DNA from: Nostoc sp. TCL26-01
GTDB lineage: Bacteria > Cyanobacteriota > Cyanobacteriia > Cyanobacteriales > Nostocaceae
Assembly (NCBI RefSeq): GCF_013393945.1
Contig: NZ_CP040297.1
Location: 4,682,001 to 4,746,000 of the forward strand
DNA length: 64,000 nucleotides
Direction of reading: 5' to 3'
Part shown: in pieces, positions 43,682 through 51,565 of the stretch
Layout: each line of letters starts with the position of its first letter
Position numbering within the stretch: position 1 is the stretch's first letter
Program-made: the position numbers and the translations under genes
The notes under the pieces: model-generated
What the model saw: the letters and a program-made list of their open reading frames with translations, nothing else
Told to the model about the DNA's origin: nothing
The model's database searches: none

Positions 43682-44641
43682 TTAGTTAGCTGGTTGAGTA
43701 GGGTTTGGTGCTGGTATTGGGACTTGTCGAGGGACGGGGTTAGATAGGTTGAAGGCAAAGAAAAATGAAGCGATCGCTCCGAGTAAACCAACACCAAGCA
43801 AAGATATGATGAGGATATATTTGCGCGTTTCGGTTGATTCTTTCTTCTTGGTAGGTAAATCTTGACTGGATTTACTAGCCAAAACTTGTTCTGATGGTGC
43901 ATCTACAGAATCATTGAGTCGTGATAACAACCACAGTAATGGATTGGCTGCACCACTAGGACTGAGACTGGGGACACCTGCTACAGAAATGATAGGAATA
44001 GCGGAATAGAAGGTTTGATAAGCAGCTTTCACAGTATCAAGGTAGGTGAGCAGTGGTTGCAAGTCTTGCTCAATTTTTTGCTTGGTGGCTGGATTGAGTT
44101 CTAGCAGATCGCACTTGGTTAAAATCAGTGCAAAGGCATATTGTATATTATACATATATCCCACGGAGGCGATCGCTGCTACTTGGTTAAAAATGTCCTC
44201 AAGTAAGCGTGGGTAATTTTTATCGTGGATCAGAGCATGGGCATTAATAAATACACAGCAACCGTTAGAATTGAGGATCATTTCTTGAAAGTCGAGATTG
44301 TGAACGTTACAAGCCTCGCCAGGAACGTCCCACCAACGAAAATGGCATATTGTTTTCACGCCTTCAAGACTTTGACGTTTCAAACTGAAGTTAAAGTTAG
44401 TAATTTTAATGGTGGCAGGTGGATATGAACCAGTCCGAGCAATATGATTTTTAATCTTGTCCAGATTTGCTTGCACATCACTATCTTGACAATCAAACCA
44501 AAACTTTTGTGGATTACCTGAGTGATTATCAGGATGTAGTTCTGCGTGGCTACCAGCCAGAAAGACTGTTTTGCCTACACCTCGCTGACCAATACTTAAT
44601 AAGCTAAAGGTTTTTGTGGCAGTTGCAGGTAATAAGTTCAT
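43682..44641 (-). CDS. Membrane-anchored Ras-like GTPase
   Basis: ATG 44641 gives 319 residues; a TTG at 44725 would extend it by 28. Nucleotide-binding motifs are G1 GQRGVGKT (18-25), G3 WDVPGE (104-109) in place of DxxGQ, and G4 TKCD (175-178). This places it with bacterial small GTPases of the kind found in GTPase-centred conflict or signalling systems. A C-terminal membrane helix (YILIISLLGVGLLGAIASFFFAF, about 275-297) and a short Pro-rich tail follow. It forms an operon with the GAP1-N-like/WD40 gene downstream. WDVPGE without a switch-II glutamine suggests slow intrinsic hydrolysis and need of a partner. Confidence 0.82.
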   Translation of the reverse strand: MNLLPATATKTFSLLSIGQRGVGKTVFLAGSHAELHPDNHSGNPQKFWFDCQDSDVQANLDKIKNHIARTGSYPPATIKITNFNFSLKRQSLEGVKTICHFRWWDVPGEACNVHNLDFQEMILNSNGCCVFINAHALIHDKNYPRLLEDIFNQVAAIASVGYMYNIQYAFALILTKCDLLELNPATKQKIEQDLQPLLTYLDTVKAAYQTFYSAIPIISVAGVPSLSPSGAANPLLWLLSRLNDSVDAPSEQVLASKSSQDLPTKKKESTETRKYILIISLLGVGLLGAIASFFFAFNLSNPVPRQVPIPAPNPTQPAN

Positions 44642-45061
44642 ATCATCACTTTTCTGGAATAATTCTTTGATAATTTGGGTTATTGCGGCAATGCTAGATA
44701 GTTGGTAAAGTAGACAAACTCCCAAGAGTCTTAGTCTAGGTTTTTCATAAAAATAGCCTGAAAAAACGTCTATTGTAAAAGCATTTCATAAGTTATCAGT
44801 AATTACACAGATATTTAATGAATTGTATATCAAAATAAGTCCACTGGGAACGAGATCAGGCTCGTCTAGCCATTTTCATGACAGCAATTGATGACTTAAT
44901 CGGCAGTTTTGAGATTAATGCCTAAAACATCTCAATACAAAACTATCCTATGGGATATGTCACTCTACTTTGATGATTTTTGATTTACTCCATGTACTTA
45001 GTGAAATACATGAGAATCTGATTTGATTCCTGAAATTATACGTAAGTGTTTGGCAGAACAA

Positions 45062-45150
45062 AGGGTGTAGGGGTGTAAACAGTGAACAGTGAACGTTTAC
45101 TAACTGGTAACTGATAACTGTTAACTGGTAACTGATTTGGTAGGGGTGTG
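45062..45150. repeat. Composite short-repeat, copy C
   Basis: This copy has GTGTAAACAGTGAACAGTG, then AACGTTTACTAACTGG, TAACTGATAACTGTTAACTGG and TGATTTGGTAGGGGTGTG. It is the only one of the four copies without flanking GAGTGAG heptamers. Confidence 0.85.
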
Positions 45151-45339
45151 TGATGGCATCAGCTTAAAGCACAGCAAATCATTGCGGTGCATCAGGACTA
45201 AACTCAAACTATCTGCTAATTTAAAAACTTGCCAAAATGGCAACCCAAGTAAAAATAACTAAGTTAGATTTATCAAAGATAAATGACTGCCGAGGTGATT
45301 TTACCAAAAATTACTGAGTTGGTCATATTTTCAATGAAC

Positions 45340-45562
45340 AATGGAAAAGTCAGGGAAAAGATAACTCTTGTGAAAAAAATTAACAATCAAACATGACATT
45401 TGCTGCAACAGGAATCATCAATTTGTATGGGCGTTGTCGTTTACCTGCACATTCAGCCCCCTAAATTAATGACAACGGCTGTACACATTCCTGAACGCTA
45501 CAGTAGCAAATGGCAGAGTGGGAGATCAAAGCGCTTGGTATGCTTACTCCCACTCTTTTTTT
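45340..45562 (+). ncRNA. Candidate small RNA ending in intrinsic terminator
   Basis: Unique, non-repeat sequence with no coding frame leads into the terminator at 45515-45562 although no gene lies upstream on this strand. An internal stem is possible: CGTTGTC (about 45433-45439) with GACAACG (about 45471-45477). The 5' end is unknown; the start given is only the left edge of plausible sequence. No known cyanobacterial RNA family was recognised. Confidence 0.4.
45515..45562 (+). terminator. Strong intrinsic terminator without upstream gene
   Basis: AGAGTGGGAG (45515-45524) pairs perfectly with CTCCCACTCT (45547-45556) and is followed by seven T's. The loop holds a small GCGC-type stem. There is no plus-strand gene for several kilobases upstream. 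Confidence 0.85.
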
Positions 45563-45815
45563 ATGAGTGATGAGTGCTGAGTAAAGAGTGAGGGAGTGGG
45601 GGAGTGAGGGAGTGAGGGAGTGAGGGGTGTAAACAGTGAACAGTGAACAGTAAACAGTGAACAGTGAACGTTTATTAACTGGTAACTGATAACTGTTAAC
45701 TGGTAACTGATTTGGCAGGGAGTGAGGGAGTGAGGGAATAAGAATTGCTAATGACTATTGACTATTGACTATTGACTATTGACCATTGACTATTGACCAT
45801 TGACCAATGACTATG
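45563..45815. repeat. Composite short-repeat block, copy D, running into a start codon
   Basis: GTGCTGA and GAGTGAG heptamers, the composite motif at 45622-45720 with four AACAGTG units, more GAGTGAG, then about ten TGACTAT/TGACCAT heptamers ending at ATGACTATGAAAC, where the next gene begins. Confidence 0.88.
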
Positions 45816-47351
45816 AAACAAACAGATGTAGTTGTAATTGGTAGCGGAATTGGTGGGTTGAGTTGTGCGAGTGTTTTGGCTCGTTACGGTTTTGATGTGA
45901 TAGTTTGCGAAAGTCATGTTATTCCTGGTGGGGCGGCGCACGCTTTTGAACGTGAAGGATTTAAGTTTGACTCAGGGCCTTCGCTGTACTCTGGCTTGTC
46001 TGACAGTCCTTCTGTTAATCCCTTGCGACAAGTGCTAGATATCATTGGTGTAGATTTACTGTGGGTTACTTATGAAACTTGGGGTTGTCGTCTACCAGAG
46101 GGTGATTTTGACACATCTGTAGGTGCAGAACAATTTTGTCAGGTATTAGAGAGACTACGGGGAAAAGATGCAGTAGCAGAATGGCGAAAACTGCAACAAG
46201 TGATGACACCATTAGCACAAGCAGCGATCGCTCTTCCCCCAGCTGCGCTACGCTGGGATATAGGTGTAGCTTTAACTATTGGACGATTTGCTCCTGCTTT
46301 AGCTAGACACTCAACTAATTTCTTCAAATTAACAGGGTCTTTCTCTCCTATCATGGATGGTGTTGTTAGTGACCCATTTATTAGCAACTGGTTAAACTTG
46401 CTGTGTTTTCTCCTTTCTGGACTCCCAGCATCAGGAACCAATGCTGCCGAGATGGCATTTATGTTTGCTGATTGGTACAGGCCAGGTGTAGCTTTAGATT
46501 ATCCTGTTGGTGGTAGTGGTGCTTTAGTCAATGCCTTAGTAGAAGGACTAGAAAAACATGGTGGTGAGTTACTTCTCGGCGCTCATGTTGAGCGAGTATT
46601 GGTAGAAAGCAACAAAGCCGTGGGTGTATGTCTGCGTGATGGCAGAGAAATCAGGGCGCGGCGAGCAGTTGTCTCCAATGCTTCTGTGTGGGATACTCTC
46701 AAGTTATTACCAGATGAGACATTACCACAAAAATTTCGTCACCAACGCCAAGCCACACCGGAGTGTGATAGCTTTATGCACCTCCATCTGGGTATTAATG
46801 CTCAAGGATTACCAGCAGATTTGCCTTGTCATCATATAGTAGTTAATGATTGGCAAAAGGGAGTGACAACACCGCAAAATGTTGTCCTCATCTCAATTCC
46901 TTCAATTCTTGACTCCTCCCTTGCACCACCAGGTAAGCACGTGATTCACGTCTACACCCCTGGCAACGAGCCGTATAATTTATGGCAAGGGCTGGACAGA
47001 AAAAGTCAAGAATATGAACAACAAAAGCGATCGCGTGCAGAGGTGATGTGGCAAGCTTTAGAAAGAATTATTCCTGATATTCGCTCTCGTTGCGAAATTA
47101 CCCTCGTCGGCACACCCCTTACTCATGAACGTTTTTTACGTCGTCATCGCGGTTCTTACGGCCCGGCAATTTCTGCCGCATCTGGCTTATTCCCAGGACA
47201 TCGCACACCCCTACCAGGATTATTTTGCTGTGGTGACTCCACATTTCCCGGTATTGGTTTACCCGCCGTCGCCGCTAGTGGGATGATTGTTGCTAATACT
47301 CTTGCATCTGTGAGTCAGCATTTAGCCATGCTTGAGGAGATTGGTTTATAG
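45807..47351 (+). CDS. FAD-dependent oxidoreductase of the CrtISO/CrtO type
   Basis: A 514-residue protein (ATG 45807 or, two codons later, ATG 45813). Seen: the FAD motif VVVIGSGIGGLSCASVLARYG, VIPGGAAHAFEREGFKFDSGPSLYSGLS, YPVGGSGALVNALVEGLEKHGG, and the C-terminal GLFCCGDSTFPGIGLPAVAASGMIVANTL. The architecture is that of carotene isomerases, ketolases and desaturases, and it is a distant paralogue of the CrtH at the window start. Substrate is unknown. The start codon is embedded in heptamer repeats, and the stop abuts a palindrome shared with the convergent methyltransferase gene. Confidence 0.88.
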   Translation: MTMKQTDVVVIGSGIGGLSCASVLARYGFDVIVCESHVIPGGAAHAFEREGFKFDSGPSLYSGLSDSPSVNPLRQVLDIIGVDLLWVTYETWGCRLPEGDFDTSVGAEQFCQVLERLRGKDAVAEWRKLQQVMTPLAQAAIALPPAALRWDIGVALTIGRFAPALARHSTNFFKLTGSFSPIMDGVVSDPFISNWLNLLCFLLSGLPASGTNAAEMAFMFADWYRPGVALDYPVGGSGALVNALVEGLEKHGGELLLGAHVERVLVESNKAVGVCLRDGREIRARRAVVSNASVWDTLKLLPDETLPQKFRHQRQATPECDSFMHLHLGINAQGLPADLPCHHIVVNDWQKGVTTPQNVVLISIPSILDSSLAPPGKHVIHVYTPGNEPYNLWQGLDRKSQEYEQQKRSRAEVMWQALERIIPDIRSRCEITLVGTPLTHERFLRRHRGSYGPAISAASGLFPGHRTPLPGLFCCGDSTFPGIGLPAVAASGMIVANTLASVSQHLAMLEEIGL

Positions 47352-47379
47352 TAGAGACGTTGCAATGCAACGTCTCTAC
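47351..47379. terminator. GTAGAGACGTTGC palindrome between convergent genes
   Basis: GTAGAGACGTTGCA and TGCAACGTCTCTAC form a perfect 14-bp inverted repeat with almost no loop. Its first base is the last base of the upstream TAG stop. The next stop on the other strand is 4 bases away. Confidence 0.65.
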
Positions 47380-47383
47380 ATAA

Positions 47384-48331
47384 TTACGGCTTTCTGGCAA
47401 TAATTGTCCGATGACGGGGGTCGCTGGGGACTGTGACTGGTGGTGCGAAACCTACTGCTTGTAAGGCTGCTTCGATATCAAAATTGTAGTAATCATCACT
47501 CCAAGGCTCAGTACTTTTCATGAGAGTGAACAGAACTGGGGGCAAATTTTGGATGACAGGCGATCGCGGGTTATTATCAACTAAGGCAATATAACCACCA
47601 GTCCGTAATAACCTTTTCGCCTCCAAGAAGATTTCTTTGCTGACATAGCCAGGGAGTTCATGAGTCACAAACTGAAGCGTTACCAAATCAAATGAGTTAT
47701 CTAATAATCTGGTGTTTTCTCCCCTAGCATGAAGCCATTCGGAGATTTCACTGTTAACATCTCTCGTCTTAGCGACAGCCAGCATATAGGGAGATAAATC
47801 TAACCCCACCGTCCTGACTCGATACCTTTCTTTGCTTTGATAATAACGGTGCAGTGCCAAAGTAGAGACACCAACAGAACAACCAATATCTAAAATATCC
47901 CTAACTGGCTGAGGTGCGTATGCTTCTAACGCATCATGAAACGTGCCTCTGAGCCTAGCATGGGCAGCTTCCCAAGTGAGATTTTCTTGTGGCCATACCC
48001 GCAACGCCATCGAGTATGTCGCTGATTCCGCCTCAAAAGCCGCTTCCCAGCACAAATTCCCCTCAGAGTACGCATGGAAGGGGACTTTGTAGTAGTCAGG
48101 ATAGACAACATGAGGATTTGTCACCGCCTCTAGCAGTTGTTTTGCTGGTGATGCTTGGAGTATTTCCAAGTTTTTCCGCCAGGGAACACCGTTTTTCTCG
48201 GCTGTTTTGATGAGAACTTGCCTAGCTTGGTGTTTCATCACCCCGTAAATGGGTTTGTTTTGAATTAACAAATTGACAAAATTGGAGAGTAAACTGTCAC
48301 CAGCCCAGTCCGGCTTGCGCTTGTTGTTCAT
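47384..48331 (-). CDS. Class I SAM-dependent methyltransferase
   Basis: A 315-residue protein with a helical N-terminal 130 residues and a methyltransferase domain: VRDILDIGCSVGVSTLALHRYYQ (motif I), VGLDLSPYMLAVAKTRD (acidic loop), SFDLVTLQFVTHELP and LEAKRLLRTGGYIALVDNNP. Substrate is unknown; the N-terminal PVHAYSEGN-like region and its neighbour, a carotenoid-type FAD enzyme on the opposite strand, do not settle it. The 3' ends of the two genes share a palindromic terminator-like element. Confidence 0.85.
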   Translation of the reverse strand: MNNKRKPDWAGDSLLSNFVNLLIQNKPIYGVMKHQARQVLIKTAEKNGVPWRKNLEILQASPAKQLLEAVTNPHVVYPDYYKVPFHAYSEGNLCWEAAFEAESATYSMALRVWPQENLTWEAAHARLRGTFHDALEAYAPQPVRDILDIGCSVGVSTLALHRYYQSKERYRVRTVGLDLSPYMLAVAKTRDVNSEISEWLHARGENTRLLDNSFDLVTLQFVTHELPGYVSKEIFLEAKRLLRTGGYIALVDNNPRSPVIQNLPPVLFTLMKSTEPWSDDYYNFDIEAALQAVGFAPPVTVPSDPRHRTIIARKP

Positions 48332-48521
48332 CAGTTTGAATATTGAGGCGATAACTGCAACTATCTATATTGTAGAGTTTTAGTGGCATATAGAGATATT
48401 AATTCTGGCGATCGCTTGGGTGCATCCCAGCGTGCATCGGTGTAGGCGTTGTGGGGTAAGTTGTTAGGCATTTAAGTTGCCTTGTAGCTGTTGAAGATAA
48501 GCTGAGAAACCTTGTTGATAT

Positions 48522-48911
48522 TTATTTCAGAGTTTGCACCCCAGGATATCCCAGAATTTTTGCGTCAGCCGTGAGTAGCGGACACCCGTCAATTCTTGCA
48601 GTGGCTACAATAACTTGATCAAATGGATCTTTGTGAAAGCCTTTAAGTTTGGTTGATTCAACGATGATGGGTATTGTTAGTTCAAGTAGCTGTACTCCTG
48701 GGTAAGCTAAAGCTTCTGTAAACCACTCATCAACTGAATATGGGAGAGTTAGCTTACCAATCTCTACTAGTTTGGCTATTTCCCAACAAGACATTATGCT
48801 AACCCCTAACCCTTGGGATTCATTTTGTTGCAGCCAGCCTTGATATTTTGGGGTTAGTTTTGCATCACCTTGAACCCACCAAACCCATATATGAGTATCT
48901 AATACAATCAT
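48522..48911 (-). CDS. PIN-domain toxin, VapC-like
   Basis: ATG 48911 (129 residues) overlaps the antitoxin stop as ATGA. The PIN fold is shown by MIVLDTHIWVWWVQGD (first acidic residue D5), MSCWEIAKLVEIGKL (the conserved Glu), and KDPFDQVIVATARIDGCPLLTADAKI with the third and fourth acidic residues. PIN toxins are Mg-dependent RNases that cut tRNA, rRNA or mRNA. An in-frame extension to 48926 has no support. It lies just downstream of its antitoxin, as in type II modules. Confidence 0.9.
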   Translation of the reverse strand: MIVLDTHIWVWWVQGDAKLTPKYQGWLQQNESQGLGVSIMSCWEIAKLVEIGKLTLPYSVDEWFTEALAYPGVQLLELTIPIIVESTKLKGFHKDPFDQVIVATARIDGCPLLTADAKILGYPGVQTLK

Positions 48912-49129
48912 TGCAAGGCTTCCCAATCTTCCAGAGGGACAGCAGGTTCAAAAGGATCATCATAACGATATGGTTGTTTGCCACGCAAGGGATACGGATT
49001 AGCTTTTGGTGGATGAGTATGACTTTCTAGAATGATAATTTCAACAGCTTCCCCAGCGTGAAAGGGTAAGTCTTTGATGACTAAAGTTCCGTCTTCGGTT
49101 AATGTTGTTTCAATTCGATGTGCTTTCAT
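48908..49129 (-). CDS. Antitoxin of the VapBC-type pair
   Basis: ATG 49129 gives 73 residues: MKAHRIETTLTEDGTLVIKDLPFHAGEAVEIIILE, a beta-rich N-terminal DNA-binding-type domain reminiscent of small antitoxins paired with PIN toxins in cyanobacteria, then a Pro/Tyr-rich unfolded tail (NPYPLRGKQPYRYDDPFEPAVPLEDWEALQ) suited to wrap the toxin active site. The stop overlaps the toxin start by 4 bases, implying translational coupling. A longer frame to 49219 is open but begins in unlike sequence. Confidence 0.8.
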   Translation of the reverse strand: MKAHRIETTLTEDGTLVIKDLPFHAGEAVEIIILESHTHPPKANPYPLRGKQPYRYDDPFEPAVPLEDWEALQ

Positions 49130-49230
49130 AGTCACTCTGTTGGTTTTAAATCTCATCAATAAGCAAACGGTTTCATCTGCTGTAAGAGGATGTTGGAAAA
49201 GTATTATTGTTAACATCAAAATCTTAAAAA

Positions 49231-49316
49231 CCTAACCCCCCTAGCCCCCCTTCCCTACGAGGGAATAGGGGTTTCAAAGCCTCTCTCCGTTTCGGGGAGA
49301 GGGTTGGAGAGGGGTT
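49231..49316. repeat. Dispersed cyanobacterial repeat with nested palindromes
   Basis: CCTAACCCCCCTAGCCCCCC, CCTACGAGGG, AAAGCCTCTCTCCG and CGGGGAGAGGGTTGGAGAGG occur in succession. CTCTCCG-TTT-CGGGGAGAG is an imperfect hairpin. From memory this element is common in many cyanobacterial genomes. It separates the toxin-antitoxin pair from the ATPase-nuclease pair. Confidence 0.7.
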
Positions 49317-49355
49317 ACTAGTATACTTTTCGACTTTTCAAACAACCTTTAAACT

Positions 49356-49982
49356 TTACTTGTGTGTAAGTTGATTATCTAATTGTAATTCACATTGTTT
49401 AAACACATAGTTAACTGCTGCAAATAGCTGCTCTAAGTCTTGAATTGTATAGAAGGTTTTATTTTGTGTAAAAATATCTAAATTTAGTTTGCCAAATTGC
49501 CACATGGCTCCATTAGTAACAATTCCAAAGAGAATATTTTCAGGTTCATTGTTAATTTTTTGTACTGCTAACATTTCGGCTAAACATTGACCCCATCCTT
49601 CTGTAAAGTCGCCTTCTTTTTTGGCTTCAACTAACACAAAATATGGTTTATCAAAGACTACTGTCCCTAAAGGGGAACGCTTTGCTAATATATAATCAGG
49701 AATACCACACAAATTCTGATCATAAATTAGTGTTTGATGACTCCAAATTAAAAATTTACTCCGATAAGCTTTCCAAATCTCTTTTAATACCGGATAAATC
49801 ATATTTTCACAAATAGCAATTTCGGAATTATCAAATACACCTTCATTAAAAATGAGATTTATTTCTTGGCGGAAAGTTTCACTGATGGGAAATTCCATCT
49901 CGACAATAAAATTTTCTCGAACATACTTTATTTGAAATTCTTTAGCAACTGTGCTAATACTCTTATAATTACTAAACGGCAT
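49356..49982 (-). CDS. PD-(D/E)XK nuclease-like protein
   Basis: ATG 49982 (208 residues) is 8 bases from an AAGGAG site; ATG 49988 is only 2 bases from it. The core GIPDYILAKRSPLG followed by PYFVLVEAKKEGDFTEGWGQCLAEM has the D...ExK motif of restriction-endonuclease-fold proteins (Asp in IPDY, Glu-x-Lys in VEAKK) and a Gln in the following helix. The N-terminal 90 residues are helical. It is 12 bases downstream of an ATPase gene and surely co-transcribed with it. Nuclease activity is inferred. Confidence 0.72.
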   Translation of the reverse strand: MPFSNYKSISTVAKEFQIKYVRENFIVEMEFPISETFRQEINLIFNEGVFDNSEIAICENMIYPVLKEIWKAYRSKFLIWSHQTLIYDQNLCGIPDYILAKRSPLGTVVFDKPYFVLVEAKKEGDFTEGWGQCLAEMLAVQKINNEPENILFGIVTNGAMWQFGKLNLDIFTQNKTFYTIQDLEQLFAAVNYVFKQCELQLDNQLTHK

Positions 49983-49994
49983 TTTCATCTCTCC

Positions 49995-51080
49995 TTATTT
50001 GTGCAATAAATGAGAAAATGGCTGTATCTGTCTTAAAGCTTCCTCACGCCAGCTATGATCATTTTCTCCTTCTTCTAGAGTAAACAACTTTTCTCGACAA
50101 AGAATTTGCAATAACAGTGGATGATATTGGCTTTGAGTTAAAATCCATTCCACATCCTCATCAGGAAAAAGTATTGGCGAACTCGCTATTAATTCTCGTG
50201 CTTCTGTTTCAGTGAATGCTTCTAGAAATGCGGTGTAGCCGAAAATATTGAAAAATGGGGAATTGTGTCCTGTATGATGGGCTAAATCAATTGGTGATTC
50301 GAGAGTTGATAAAATAAAGGCGAGATTTCCTCGTGTCTGGTTAGTAGCTAAAGACCGCAAGCTGTCGCAAAAGGTATCATTTAACTCTGAACAATTATGT
50401 AAACCAACACCAATTTCATCTAATAATATGATGGTAGGAGAAAGTAAGTTTTCACTAACTATATCCATGAAATAATCTAAATTGCAAGGTGTTGGGACTT
50501 TGAGGTTTAGAGATTTAAGAATGTGTGTTAATAGTCCTTCTAGGCTGTGCATTCGTACATCTTGAAAGTCTACGAATACCCATTTGTAAGTTTCTGGATG
50601 AGGTAGCCAATCAGATTTTTGGTTTGGACGCAGTTGTTCTGATGGAGTGGTGGTGATGTTTTTTAAGTAATGCAGTAGGGAGGTTTTACCACTGCGCTTT
50701 TTCCCAATGATGGCGGCGTTTTGTAGGGGATGGCGTTTGAGGAGGTTAAACAGGCGTTTTAATTCTTTCTCGCGTCCAAAAAAGTAACGTGGTTGAGTAA
50801 TGGGTGCGCCAGTTATAAATGGTGATGTTTCCCTATTAGTCTGCGGAGGTTGAGTTTCTGGTTGTTTGTAGGTGATTTCTTGCCAGTCTAGTCCTAGTTT
50901 TTCACAAATTACTAAAAAATATTCATAATCGATAGGTTTACCACCGAAGAAGTTTTTGACGGTGGATAATGAAGGATCTATATCTTCACAGAACTTTTGC
51001 AGGCTAGGATAGCCATGACGCTGAAGTGCTGACTTTACTTTATTAATATACTCTGGAGCTACCCGAAGCGATCGCGCCAT
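49995..51080 (-). CDS. AAA-like ATPase with N-terminal helix-turn-helix domain
   Basis: ATG 51080 gives 361 residues. Residues 1-70 (SLRVAPEYINKVKSALQRHGYPSLQKFCEDIDPSLSTVKNFFGGKPIDYEYFLVICEKLGLDWQEI) form the helix-turn-helix-like domain that precedes NACHT and AAA domains in many cyanobacterial proteins. After a Pro-rich linker, the ATPase starts YFFGREKELKRLFNLL with Walker A IGKKRSGKTSLL and Walker B PTIILLDEIGVGL, then a sensor-like AFILSTLES. It lacks long repeats or TPRs, so the effector is probably the downstream nuclease-like protein. Together they form a compact ATPase-nuclease pair. Confidence 0.8.
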   Translation of the reverse strand: MARSLRVAPEYINKVKSALQRHGYPSLQKFCEDIDPSLSTVKNFFGGKPIDYEYFLVICEKLGLDWQEITYKQPETQPPQTNRETSPFITGAPITQPRYFFGREKELKRLFNLLKRHPLQNAAIIGKKRSGKTSLLHYLKNITTTPSEQLRPNQKSDWLPHPETYKWVFVDFQDVRMHSLEGLLTHILKSLNLKVPTPCNLDYFMDIVSENLLSPTIILLDEIGVGLHNCSELNDTFCDSLRSLATNQTRGNLAFILSTLESPIDLAHHTGHNSPFFNIFGYTAFLEAFTETEARELIASSPILFPDEDVEWILTQSQYHPLLLQILCREKLFTLEEGENDHSWREEALRQIQPFSHLLHK

Positions 51081-51297
51081 CACTCCCCATCAAAGAACTA
51101 CTGAGAGTATATCAGATTTTTATACCCAGAATACATAATCGGTAGTAATTGAGAGCATCAGCCACAATACAACCTAAACTCATCTATATTTCCCCAAACA
51201 ATTAAAGATAAGTTGTCTAATTGTAAACTCTTGCTCAACCGAGTACTCAACCAGCCTCAACTTTTAATAGAGAAGTCAGCAGTTAAGGGTTAAAAAA

Positions 51298-51534
51298 ATG
51301 AAACGGGTATTGGGAATCCTGCAAATTACTTTGTCACTGGCTGGGATGATGATGTGTGGTACAGTGACTTATGCTGCTATTAATATGGCGACTGGTCAAT
51401 ATAGAGTTGAGATAGCAGTCAATGATCAGGGACTCAAGATTAAGTCAGATATTGACAAGAGAGAATGTAAGATCAATGTCACTAATATTCAAGCACTGGA
51501 AGAGAAAGATTCTCAACAGAATTGGTTGAATTAA
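51298..51534 (+). CDS. Small predicted exported protein
   Basis: A 78-residue protein with a signal-like N-terminus: MKRVLGILQITLSLAGMMMCGTVTYAAIN, with possible cleavage after TYA. The mature part (VEIAVNDQGLKIKSDIDKRECKINVTNIQALEEKDSQQN) has alternating strands and one cysteine. The family is not recognised. It sits between the ATPase gene and the giant caspase gene, convergent with the latter. There is a fair chance it is real, given start, signal peptide and isolation. Confidence 0.6.
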   Translation: MKRVLGILQITLSLAGMMMCGTVTYAAINMATGQYRVEIAVNDQGLKIKSDIDKRECKINVTNIQALEEKDSQQNWLN

Positions 51535-51565
51535 GTATCAGTTGGGGTGAGGAGTGAGTAACTTC

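Larger units (their letters stand above)
44642..45806. other. Long non-coding region with repeats and a candidate small RNA
   Basis: No complete gene is seen in these 1165 bases. A 25-codon open stretch at 44848-44925 (ERDQARLAIF... to TAA) may be the tail of a decayed gene. Composite repeat copy C is at 45062-45150. A unique-sequence segment 45160-45514 ends in a strong terminator (45515-45562). Composite repeat copy D and heptamers fill 45563-45815. Confidence 0.6.

Noticed and set aside
44848..44925. 25-codon open stretch resembling the end of a gene
   Set aside because: Too short to support a gene or name a family; kept only as a note in the gap description.
48332..48521. Possible promoter or remnant between the methyltransferase and the toxin gene
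   Set aside because: No motif, repeat or frame could be supported in this stretch.
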